64,000 bases of DNA from Schaalia sp. JY-X169. Lineage in GTDB: Bacteria; Actinomycetota; Actinomycetes; Actinomycetales; Actinomycetaceae. Position numbers and translations under genes: made by a program. The stretch is from the NCBI RefSeq assembly GCF_014069575.1, contig NZ_CP059675.1:1984001-2048000 (forward strand), read 5' to 3'. How positions within the stretch are numbered: position 1 is the first letter of the stretch; each line of letters opens with the position of its first letter. Below the pieces are notes generated by a model. The model saw nothing but the letters and a program-made list of their open reading frames with translations. It was not told the DNA's origin and searched no databases. Shown piece by piece: positions 21,725 through 29,380 of the stretch.

Positions 21725-22104
21725 GCAGGCGGGATCTGCGCCGTCCACGGCGAGAGCCAGAGGATTGCCACGCCCACCAGGGCGAACACTAACGCGTCGA
21801 ACCACCTGTTGCGGGCAGAAAACCACGGGCGTCCCGGCCAGGCTCCACGAAGAAACCCCATCATCACCATGCCGGATCCAAGCAGGACAGCAGCGACATG
21901 AGGGCGTTCCAATAGGGCAAGAACGACGACGGCGAGCACCCCGAGCACTGCTGCAACAGCGGTGACGATTCCGAAGATCATAGAGGCCTCTCTAGAGGGC
22001 CCCGTGGTCTTTGGCCCCGCCTCGGAATGCTTGCTATCGGGCCAGATGTCGGAATCCGGGCCCTGCGCTGGTGGTGGGACTACAAGTGGGTCAGAATCTC
22101 CCAT
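21721..22104 (-). CDS. DUF3017 membrane protein
   Basis: 127 residues from the ATG at 22104, preceded by AAGGG. About 45 hydrophilic residues are followed by three membrane helices; the last part (GFLRGAWPGRPWFSARNRWFDALVFALVG) matches the DUF3017 pattern of a short loop with a WPG and a RSRWFD-like motif. Function unknown. In other actinobacteria the gene usually follows folD after purN-purH; here it overlaps the end of the DUF6350 gene by 14 bases. Confidence 0.8.
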   Translation of the reverse strand: MGDSDPLVVPPPAQGPDSDIWPDSKHSEAGPKTTGPSREASMIFGIVTAVAAVLGVLAVVVLALLERPHVAAVLLGSGMVMMGFLRGAWPGRPWFSARNRWFDALVFALVGVAILWLSPWTAQIPPA

Positions 22105-23437
22105 TGCTACCCTTTCCGACCTCATCATAAGCTTCGTTGTCACTAACATCAGTATCGTCGACTGACGCCTGGATGGCATCTGCGCCAGTACTATCCACAC
22201 CTTCGCCCTCGTCCGCAGAGCGAGCTTCGCGGAACGAGCCAAACCCTTCCTTGGCACGCCTGCGAGTCTCCGGGTGTAGGGCAACCCCAACAGCCAACGC
22301 AACGCATCCCACCAGGCCTGTCGTCACCAGCCACGCGTCAGGTGTGGGGCCGAGGGCGGCCAGGAGGTTCTCCCCAAGTGAGCCGCGCGATGCGCTCATC
22401 CACACGTACATCGCCGCAGCGAAGGATGCGAGGGCGACAGCGCCACGCCGGGAGGCGTCAACAAGGGATAACCGCGATGTCACGACGGAAAACACCACGC
22501 CAAGCCCAACTCCGCCGAGGGCGAGCAGTGCGGGCACCCACGCCCCCGGCGCGGTGGTGGGGATGGTCGCGACTATGGGGAGAAAGATGGTCTCGTTGGG
22601 GGCAACCACGTGAGCGGAAGATACCAATCCCCCAACCACGGAGAAACCTGCACCCGACACCCAAGCAATGGCACAAGCCATAAACATGGGAAGATACATG
22701 GCTTGCATGGCTCCAAGACCAAAGTTTCCGGCACTGCTGAACCCAAATAGCTCTGTCGTAGCGATAACTTCCGGCCAGGATACGGCCAATGCAATCCCAA
22801 GGACTGTTAGACCCACCGCCGCGACTGCCGCCAGCCACGAGAGGCCGATGAGTGTCCCCGACCACACCCAACGGAGCCTTTTCGCCCAGCGTGGGAAGGT
22901 TTCTGTTTGCCGCGCAACCGCCCACCCCACGGCGATCAAGGAGATGAGTCCCGCGCCAACTAGGGCGCGCCAGAGGACGACCTGGGCGCCGGAAGCGGTG
23001 AGGACTATCAGCACTGTCAGCAGGTAGAACGGGATCGAAGTCCACAGCGCTGCGGACCCGAAGTTGCGGCCCGACAGGAGGAGGGCTCTGAACACCACCA
23101 CCTGTATCAGCGTCCACAGAAGCGGAATGATGCTGACAGTCACCCCGTAGAAAACCGCGGGTGATCCAAGGGTCATCGCCCAGAATTCAGTGCCGCTACG
23201 GCCTGCTTCCCCAATCGACGTGTCACTGAGCCAGGCGTTGGAAGAGTCAGCCAAGAAGCCAACGGCGACTGCCAACGCGGGGATCAACCACCCGAGTAGG
23301 GCTGCCTCAATGCCTGCGAGGGCGCTGCGGGCCCAACCTGAAGGCAGCGTGACCGTGAAGGTGGGGCGCTCGCTCTTCCACGTGGGGTGCGTTGCGCCCG
23401 CTTCCACGGGTGTCTGCGTGTCGCTGTCAGTACTCAT
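22091..23437 (-). CDS. DUF6350-type polytopic membrane protein
   Basis: 448 residues from the ATG at 23437, chosen because the product then begins with a short polar head and the first membrane helix; earlier in-frame codons give Pro/Arg-rich sequence without family features. About ten to twelve hydrophobic helices, including FGLGAMQAMYLPMFMACAIAWVSGAGFSVV and the hallmark 'pretty' loop GTxFLPIVATIP as NETIFLPIVATIPT. Acidic C-terminal tail of about 60 residues. Function unknown. In actinobacteria it is regularly placed downstream of sucCD, as here. Confidence 0.8.
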   Translation of the reverse strand: MSTDSDTQTPVEAGATHPTWKSERPTFTVTLPSGWARSALAGIEAALLGWLIPALAVAVGFLADSSNAWLSDTSIGEAGRSGTEFWAMTLGSPAVFYGVTVSIIPLLWTLIQVVVFRALLLSGRNFGSAALWTSIPFYLLTVLIVLTASGAQVVLWRALVGAGLISLIAVGWAVARQTETFPRWAKRLRWVWSGTLIGLSWLAAVAAVGLTVLGIALAVSWPEVIATTELFGFSSAGNFGLGAMQAMYLPMFMACAIAWVSGAGFSVVGGLVSSAHVVAPNETIFLPIVATIPTTAPGAWVPALLALGGVGLGVVFSVVTSRLSLVDASRRGAVALASFAAAMYVWMSASRGSLGENLLAALGPTPDAWLVTTGLVGCVALAVGVALHPETRRRAKEGFGSFREARSADEGEGVDSTGADAIQASVDDTDVSDNEAYDEVGKGSNGRF

Positions 23438-23495
23438 TCCCTCTATCTTCGTTGCAGCTGGGGGGCTTGAGCACCGTTGCTCGCGGCATGTCTTG

Positions 23496-24431
23496 TTACT
23501 GGTGGATCTCCCGGTATACAGCGCGTGCCAGATCGGCGGTCTGGCTGGGGGTTCGACCCACCGCCACACCGACGGCTTCCAGCGCTTCTTTCTTGGCTTC
23601 GGCGGTGCCCGACGAGCCTGAAACGATTGCTCCCGCGTGCCCCATGGTCTTACCTTCGGGTGCTGTGAATCCGGCGACATACCCAACGACAGGTTTGGTG
23701 ACGTTTGCCGCAATGTATTCGGCGGCCCGTTCTTCAGCATCACCACCGATCTCACCGATGAGGACGATCACTTCGGTGTCTGGATCCTCTTGGAAAGCCT
23801 TCAGAGCATCAATGTGGGTGGTGCCCACCACCGGGTCCCCGCCGATACCAATACAGGTTGTGAAACCAATGTCTGAGAGTTCATACATCATCTGGTAGGT
23901 GAGGGTTCCCGACTTGGAAACCAGTCCGATGCCACCCGGCCCCGTGATGTCAGCGGGAGTGATTCCCACGTTCGACTTACCGGGGCTGATGATGCCTGGA
24001 CAGTTGGGCCCAATCAGACGCACACCCTTTTCCAGCGCGTGGGTGACGAAGGCTACCGAGTCTGCGACTGGGATACCTTCCGTGATGACGACAACGAGGT
24101 CCAGATCGGCGTCGATCGCTTCAATCACTGCACCCTTGGCAAATGCGGGGGGCACAAATACTACGGATACCGTGGCTCCCGTGGCTTCTTTGGCTTCCGC
24201 AACCGTGCCAAAAACGGGGACGTCGACGCTCCCGGACTCAATCAGGCCCATGTCTTCCATGGGACCGTATCCAACGACGTCAAACTGTACGGATACCCCG
24301 GCTTTGCGGGGGTTTACTCCGGCAACGACTTTGGTTCCAGAATCAAGCATGCGCTGTGTGTGCTTCATGCCTTCCGAGCCTGTCATTCCCTGAACGATGA
24401 CTCGGTCAGTTTCGGTTAGAAAAATGGCCAT
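23496..24431 (-). CDS. sucD: Succinyl-CoA synthetase alpha subunit
   Basis: 311 residues. [29 protein letters not shown] begins the CoA-binding Rossmann domain, [12 protein letters not shown] is the CoA loop, and the phosphorylated His is in [10 protein letters not shown]. Makes succinate plus ATP (or GTP) from succinyl-CoA in the citric acid cycle together with SucC. The start is six bases after the sucC stop, so the two are translationally linked. Confidence 0.98.
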   Translation of the reverse strand: MAIFLTETDRVIVQGMTGSEGMKHTQRMLDSGTKVVAGVNPRKAGVSVQFDVVGYGPMEDMGLIESGSVDVPVFGTVAEAKEATGATVSVVFVPPAFAKGAVIEAIDADLDLVVVITEGIPVADSVAFVTHALEKGVRLIGPNCPGIISPGKSNVGITPADITGPGGIGLVSKSGTLTYQMMYELSDIGFTTCIGIGGDPVVGTTHIDALKAFQEDPDTEVIVLIGEIGGDAEERAAEYIAANVTKPVVGYVAGFTAPEGKTMGHAGAIVSGSSGTAEAKKEALEAVGVAVGRTPSQTADLARAVYREIHQ

Positions 24432-24437
24432 CTCCGG

Positions 24438-25658
24438 TTACATCCCCCTGCTTGCTGTGAACTCTACGGAAACCTCCGCGTCATCTCGCCCCAGTGCGAG
24501 ACCCGCTAGGCGGGCAGCTTCTGCAGCTGCCAAGTCCATGGTGTCAACCATGGTGACCAGTGGAAGACCTGCTTCGGCTAGGATTTCCCGCCCTTCAACA
24601 ACCGAGTTGCCATCCAGACGGACAACGATCGGCTTTGTAGCGCTGTCTCCCAGGATCTCGAGGGCGCCGACAATGCCCCGCGCCACCTCATCACACGCTG
24701 TGATCCCGCCAAAGACGTTGACGAAGACGGACTGGACTTGCTCATCACCCAGAATGACGCCCAGGCCCTTAGCCATCACCTCGGCGGATGCTCCGCCACC
24801 GATGTCTAGGAAGTTCGCGGGTTTCACGCCGTAGTCTTCGCCAGCCATGGCGACAACGTCGAGGGTGGACATCACGAGGCCCGCACCGTTGCCGATGATG
24901 CCGACTTCTCCGTCGAGGCGTACGTAGTTCAACCCGGCTTCTTGAGCCTGCACTTCAAGTGCGTCGTCGGAGCGGCGATCCGCAAGTGCCGCGTGGGCGG
25001 CATGTCGGAAGGATGCGTTGTCGTCAAGGGAGATTTTGCCATCCAGGGCAATGATGCGGCCATCGACTGTCTTGACCAGGGGGTTGACCTCAACCAGGGT
25101 CGCGTCCTCGCCCTTGTAGACCTTCCAAAGGCTGACGAGGACGGGGGCGAGGGGGCTGGCTTCATCTTCTGAGAAGCCAGCCTTGGAAAGGATGTCGAGG
25201 GCGACCTCTTCGTTGATGCCGACGGTCGGGCTCAGTTCGACGCGGGCCAATGCTTCGGGGCGTTCTTTCGCCAACGTTTCGATGTCCATGCCACCCTCTT
25301 TGGAACACATGGCGATGTCGCACCGCTCAGCACGGTCCAGAAGGATTGAGAAGTAATACTCTTCTGCGATGTCGGCCCCCGCCACGACGAGGACGGAGTA
25401 GACGGTGTGCCCGCGGATGTCCATGCCGAGGATTTGCGACGCCCACTCTTCGGCCTCGTCGGCGCTCCAGGCGAGCTTCACCCCACCGGCTTTACCGCGG
25501 CCGCCAATCTTCACCTGTGCTTTGACGACCACGGGGAACTCCCCGATTGTCTCGGCAGCTTCCCTCACCTCCTTGGCGGTGGTGCACACAATGCCCGTCA
25601 GGACAGGCACACCGTGGGCGTCAAAAATATCTTTGGCCTGGTATTCGTAAAGGTCCAC
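24438..25658 (-). CDS. sucC: Succinyl-CoA synthetase beta subunit
   Basis: 406 residues, slightly longer than the usual 385-395 at the C-terminus. [19 protein letters not shown], the ATP-grasp fold with [25 protein letters not shown], and [11 protein letters not shown] with the succinate-binding loop; [15 protein letters not shown] is diagnostic. Upstream gene of sucD. Between its start and pcrA is a short gap with a GGCGC/GCGCC dyad near 25706-25732 that may belong to the promoter. Confidence 0.98.
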   Translation of the reverse strand: MDLYEYQAKDIFDAHGVPVLTGIVCTTAKEVREAAETIGEFPVVVKAQVKIGGRGKAGGVKLAWSADEAEEWASQILGMDIRGHTVYSVLVVAGADIAEEYYFSILLDRAERCDIAMCSKEGGMDIETLAKERPEALARVELSPTVGINEEVALDILSKAGFSEDEASPLAPVLVSLWKVYKGEDATLVEVNPLVKTVDGRIIALDGKISLDDNASFRHAAHAALADRRSDDALEVQAQEAGLNYVRLDGEVGIIGNGAGLVMSTLDVVAMAGEDYGVKPANFLDIGGGASAEVMAKGLGVILGDEQVQSVFVNVFGGITACDEVARGIVGALEILGDSATKPIVVRLDGNSVVEGREILAEAGLPLVTMVDTMDLAAAEAARLAGLALGRDDAEVSVEFTASRGM

Positions 25659-25759
25659 TCCGTTGTTCCCTTCTTGGCTGTTGACATACCGCGTCGGTTG
25701 GGTTGGCGCTCCCGTAACTTTCGTGGCGCCACCTCTAGCCCCCTCAAAGATAGCGTTTC

Positions 25760-25797
25760 GGGACTGTCTTTGCAGAACTCTTCACGACAAAAGTCCC
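25760..25797 (-). terminator. Terminator-like hairpin after pcrA
   Basis: GGGACT (25760-25765) pairs with AGTCCC (25792-25797), extended inward by T/A pairs. Located six bases past the pcrA stop in the direction of transcription; no clear T-run, so confidence is modest. Confidence 0.45.
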
Positions 25798-25802
25798 AGA
25801 GC

Positions 25803-28376
25803 CTAGAGCTTTGTGAGGGGAGCCATACGCAGGAGGAGACGCTTGGTGGCACTGTCGAAGGCAATCTTGGCAACCGCGGAACGACCGGAGCCTTCGGTGC
25901 CAACAACAACGCCTTCACCAAGGGTTGCGTGCATGACGCGATCCCCGACGGTCAGCGACAGTGTTGGTGCGTCTTCTTCAGCCGAGGAAGCCCTTCCGGC
26001 ACCTCCGCCAGACCTCGCGGATGTTTCCGCCCCGAATCCACCCGGCCTCGACCCTTTCGTGCCGCGCCCCGCCGAACCTGTGCCGCTGAAGCTCCCGCGA
26101 CCGCCGGAGCCACCGCGACTTCCTGAACCCCACGACCCCGAAGTCCCGGATCCAATGATTGGTCCGCCATCATCGTCGCCGTATCCACCCCACTCGCTGG
26201 CCTCGAATGAGCGTTGGCGCGCCCGCTCATGGGCGCTCTTCCACATCTTTTCCTGCGTGGACTCGCTACGAACCTCAACTGCTTCAGCTGGAAGGTCATC
26301 AAGGAACCGCGAAGGAGGCATGTGTTCAACAGAGCCCCAAGCGCTACGGGTTGCGGCTCGCGTCAGGTACAGCTGCTTTTGCGCCCTCGTCAGAGCCACG
26401 TACGCAAGTCGGCGTTCCTCTGCCAGTTCACTTTCATCATCCATAGACCGCTTGTGTGGGAATGTGCCGTCTTCAAGTCCGGTGACAAACACGTAGGGGA
26501 ACTCGAGGCCCTTGGCGGTGTGAACGGTCATGAGGGTAACTTGGCCCCTGCGTTCCGCTTCGCCTGGGATCTGATCTGCATCGGCAACCAGTGCAATGCG
26601 TTCGAGGAAGGCCCCGAGGTCTGCGGCGTCAACACTTCCTTCATTTGCAAAGTCTTCCGCAACTGAAACCAACTCAGCCAAGTTCTCGACGCGTGAGGCA
26701 TCCTGCGGATCTGTTGAGGCACGAAGCCCTGCGAGGTATCCGGTTGAGTCCAGGATCTTCTCAAGAATCACCGCGGGCGTCTCACCTGCGGCATCGAGGG
26801 CGCGCATCTCCTCAAGCAGGCCCCAATACTGAGCGGCCGATGCGCGAGCGCGCGGTGCCAGCCCTTCAACTGGCCGTTCGCTGGACTCGGTTGTGTCCGC
26901 AAGCGCTCCACCAAAGGACAATCCATACCTGTCCGCGTGTGCCGCGATGGCGGCTTGCGCACTGTCACCGATGCCACGCTTGGGGGTGTTGATGGTGCGC
27001 CGCAGTGCGACGGTGTTGTCAGGATTGACGACTGCCTGCAGGTAGGCCAGGGCATCTTTGACTTCGAGGCGCTCGTAGAACCGGGTGCCACCAACGATCT
27101 TGTAGGGAATCCCGGAGCGGAGCAGCATTTCTTCAATGACACGTGACTGGGCGTTAGTGCGATAGAAGATTGCAATGTCGCCCCAGTCGACATTCTTGAC
27201 ATCGAGGGAGCGCAGCTCAGAAATGATCAGTCGCGCTTCATCGTGTTCTGAGTCCCCTGCTTCCAGAGCGACAAGTGGACCTTTGCCAGCGGCGGTCCAC
27301 AGGTTCTTTGCTCTGCGGCCTCGGTTGCGAGAGATTACGGCATTCGCGGCATCAAGTATGTTCTGGGTGGAGCGGTAGTTTTGCTCAAGTAGGACGGTCG
27401 TCGCGTTCTTGTAGTCCTGCTCGAATTCTTCAATGTTGCGAATGGAAGCGCCGCGGAAAGCATAGATCGACTGGTCTGAGTCCCCAACAACAGTCAGTTG
27501 TGCAGGTTCCACGCCGTCACTGCCGTCACCGACAAGTTCGCGAACGAGGACGTACTGGGCGTGGTTCGTGTCCTGGTATTCGTCAACCATGATTTGGCGG
27601 AAGCGGCGATGGTATGCCTCTGCAATCCCCGGATGCTTCTGCAGCATTTCTACCGTCAACATGATCAGGTCGTCGAAGTCGAGGGCGTTGGCTTGGCGAA
27701 GTCTCTTGTTGTACTCCTTATAGGCCTTAGCGACCATCTGTGAGATGGGGTCGGATGGGGCGGTTTCAGTGTATTGTCCAGGCCCGATCAGTTCGTTCTT
27801 CAGGTCTGAGATTCGACCCGAAACCATGCGTGGGGTGAAGCGTTTGGTATCCACGCCATGGTCCTTGAGCACCATGGAGAGCAGACGTTGTGAATCCTGC
27901 ATGTCGTAGATGCTGAACGTTGACTTCAAGCCCACGGCATCATGATGCTCGCGCAGGATGCGAACGCATGCGGAGTGGAAGGTCGACACCCAAACCCGTC
28001 GCCCCTCTGGCCCGATTAGCTTCGCTGTTCGTTCGCGCATTTCGGCGGCGGCCTTGTTTGTGAAGGTGATTGCAAGGATCTCGCCAGGGCGGGCCTGGTG
28101 CGTTTGCAGGATATAGGCAATGCGGTGTGTGAGGACGCGGGTCTTCCCAGAGCCGGCACCGGCCATGATCAGAAGCGGCGTCCCGCTGTGTTGAACGGCA
28201 CGTGCTTGGGCTTCGTTCAGGCCGGTGAGCACGTCAAGGGATGAGGCCCCGTCCGGGCGGGAGGCGGTAGCGGCACCAAACGGGGCTACCCCGTCCGATC
28301 CGGAGACGGCACCAAACGGCGACACCTCGTCCTCGACTGCGGGGTGGGCTTCGAAAAGAAAGTTCTGGATGTCCAT
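25803..28376 (-). CDS. pcrA: ATP-dependent DNA helicase PcrA/UvrD (superfamily 1)
   Basis: 857 residues. Q motif LNEAQARAVQ, Walker A AGAGSGKTRVLTHR, motif Ia TFTNKAAAEMRERT, Walker B VDEYQDTNHAQY, motif III VVGDSDQSIYAFRGA, motif IV LEQNYRST, and motifs V and VI in VTLMTVHTAKGLEFPYVF and LAYVALTRAQKQLYL. The C-terminus has a long Gly/Ser/Arg linker followed by a Tudor-like polymerase-binding fold (GDRVMHATLGEGVVVGTEG). An N-terminal extension of about 50 residues is non-conserved. Acts in nucleotide excision repair and clearing of RNA polymerase and recombination intermediates. Confidence 0.96.
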   Translation of the reverse strand: MDIQNFLFEAHPAVEDEVSPFGAVSGSDGVAPFGAATASRPDGASSLDVLTGLNEAQARAVQHSGTPLLIMAGAGSGKTRVLTHRIAYILQTHQARPGEILAITFTNKAAAEMRERTAKLIGPEGRRVWVSTFHSACVRILREHHDAVGLKSTFSIYDMQDSQRLLSMVLKDHGVDTKRFTPRMVSGRISDLKNELIGPGQYTETAPSDPISQMVAKAYKEYNKRLRQANALDFDDLIMLTVEMLQKHPGIAEAYHRRFRQIMVDEYQDTNHAQYVLVRELVGDGSDGVEPAQLTVVGDSDQSIYAFRGASIRNIEEFEQDYKNATTVLLEQNYRSTQNILDAANAVISRNRGRRAKNLWTAAGKGPLVALEAGDSEHDEARLIISELRSLDVKNVDWGDIAIFYRTNAQSRVIEEMLLRSGIPYKIVGGTRFYERLEVKDALAYLQAVVNPDNTVALRRTINTPKRGIGDSAQAAIAAHADRYGLSFGGALADTTESSERPVEGLAPRARASAAQYWGLLEEMRALDAAGETPAVILEKILDSTGYLAGLRASTDPQDASRVENLAELVSVAEDFANEGSVDAADLGAFLERIALVADADQIPGEAERRGQVTLMTVHTAKGLEFPYVFVTGLEDGTFPHKRSMDDESELAEERRLAYVALTRAQKQLYLTRAATRSAWGSVEHMPPSRFLDDLPAEAVEVRSESTQEKMWKSAHERARQRSFEASEWGGYGDDDGGPIIGSGTSGSWGSGSRGGSGGRGSFSGTGSAGRGTKGSRPGGFGAETSARSGGGAGRASSAEEDAPTLSLTVGDRVMHATLGEGVVVGTEGSGRSAVAKIAFDSATKRLLLRMAPLTKL

Positions 28377-28461
28377 GGCCCCTCTACCTTAGAGCAGGCT
28401 TCCGACATCTTCGCACCGCGTCGCCACACTCTGCCCCGGCACAGGCACCCACACCCACACA

Positions 28462-28779
28462 TCACTTCGCCACAGGGGCTGCAGCGTCAGTGATGGAAAC
28501 CTGAGTGCCAGCGACGGGGACTTGGATGCCAGCGACGGGGACTTGGATGCCCGGCCGCTCGGGGCACCCGAGCATCACGGAGCCGGGTGCGCCTAACGGA
28601 GCGGGTTATGCCTAACGGAGCGAGTTTGGCTCCATTTGGCCTTGAATCACACCGTTATGCATGCCAAACTCGCTCCGTTAGGCATAACCCGCTCCGTTAT
28701 GACGTGGGGTAGCGCCAGCACCAACCTCAACAACAAGAAAACACCAGCCCGCCGACTCCAAACAGCCTGGCAGCCCGCG
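28462..28779 (-). pseudogene. Dispersed decayed coding fragment, copy 2, split by an array
   Basis: Same family as 13203-13438. Minus-strand pieces are RGLPGCLESAG ... LVVEVGAGATP (28779 down to about 28703), then the inverted array at 28579-28699, then IQVPVAGIQVPVAGTQVSI with TDAAAPVAK and TGA at 28462. A 21-bp unit is repeated in tandem inside (IQVPVAG). Copy 1 has no array at the corresponding place, so this copy appears to have been interrupted. The frame reaches a stop within the array. Parent protein not recognised. Confidence 0.5.
28579..28699. repeat. 19-bp-period inverted array with 37-bp perfect palindrome (TAACGGAGC family)
   Basis: GGAGC cores at 28579, 28598 and 28617 (19 bp apart), a 32-base loop, then inverted GCTCC cores at 28672 and 28691 (19 apart). 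The last two left units (28594-28630) and both right units (28663-28699) form a perfect 37-bp inverted repeat. Same architecture as 13439-13535 with a different unit. It interrupts the decayed fragment described above. Confidence 0.95.
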
Positions 28780-28861
28780 AACGTATACATTTCGCGGAAT
28801 GCCCTGATGACCACCCCACAACCCAGGGCCACGCCAGCGGAATGCCCCACGCCTCAGCCCA

Positions 28862-29010
28862 CCCTGCAGGAAGACCGAGCTGCTTGGTCCCCCGCAGGCT
28901 CCTCGGAGCTGCGCAGGTAGAAACGAGCACTCAACAACGCAATGAACTCGACCTGCGGGGGACCGAGGCGCCGAGACGGGACCAAGCAGTCTGATACTCC
29001 TGCGGGGTGG
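28862..29010. repeat. 19-bp-period inverted array (GGTCCCCCGCAGG family), locus 2
   Basis: GGTCCCCCGCAGG at 28886-28898 with a degenerate unit ending in GCGCAGG 19 bases later, and CCCTGCAGG before it at 28862. Inverted units follow: CCTGCGGGGGACC at 28952 and GGGACCAAGCAG at 28978, whose GGGACC cores are again 19 bases apart, and a third weak unit near 28999. CTGCTTGGTCCC on the left pairs perfectly with GGGACCAAGCAG on the right. Related to 13056-13155. Confidence 0.8.
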
Positions 29011-29167
29011 CGCGCTTCACCAGGTTCACGAATCAAGCTCAGCCGAGGACAAGTTGTTGTCACAGGATCGCAGCCGGGGTCATACCCAAGGTCGCTGGCG
29101 AAGTTCAGTCGGCGCCCTCGTTGGAGCGCCTCCCCTAGCACCACGCGCCCTGGAGCGACTCGCGCCC

Positions 29168-29242
29168 AAATGTATATGTGGGGAACCAAACCACCTCTGG
29201 GGTACGCACCCCAGACGCACATTTCGCCCCAACGCATACATT
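29168..29242. repeat. Dispersed palindromic repeat (AAATGTATGCG family), copy B
   Basis: Outer arms AAATGTATATGTGGGG and CCCCAACGCATACATT, with an inner hairpin GGGGTACGCACCCC. Copy A at 50611-50686 has the same outer arms and inner hairpin, with a different filling. A lone right-arm copy (CGTATACATTTCGCGGAATG) is at 28784-28803. The rest of 29011-29380 is GC-rich with CGGAATGGCG reiterated and holds no gene. Confidence 0.75.
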
Positions 29243-29380
29243 CCGCGGAATGGCGTGGGCGGGGCCGAGGGGGAGTCGGGCGAGGCGGAATGGCGAGGCC
29301 GTTGGCGACGGCAGGCAGCGGCGGCCGAGGCCGTCGGCGGCAATCCTAGCGGTGGTTGGGCGGGGTCGGGTCGGACTCCC

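Noticed and set aside
28636-28920. 94-codon plus-strand frame in the 28.4-29.4 kb island
   Set aside because: It starts inside the palindrome loop, and the comparison with 13.3 kb shows first- and second-position changes in this frame, so it is not under coding constraint; the minus frame is the better candidate.
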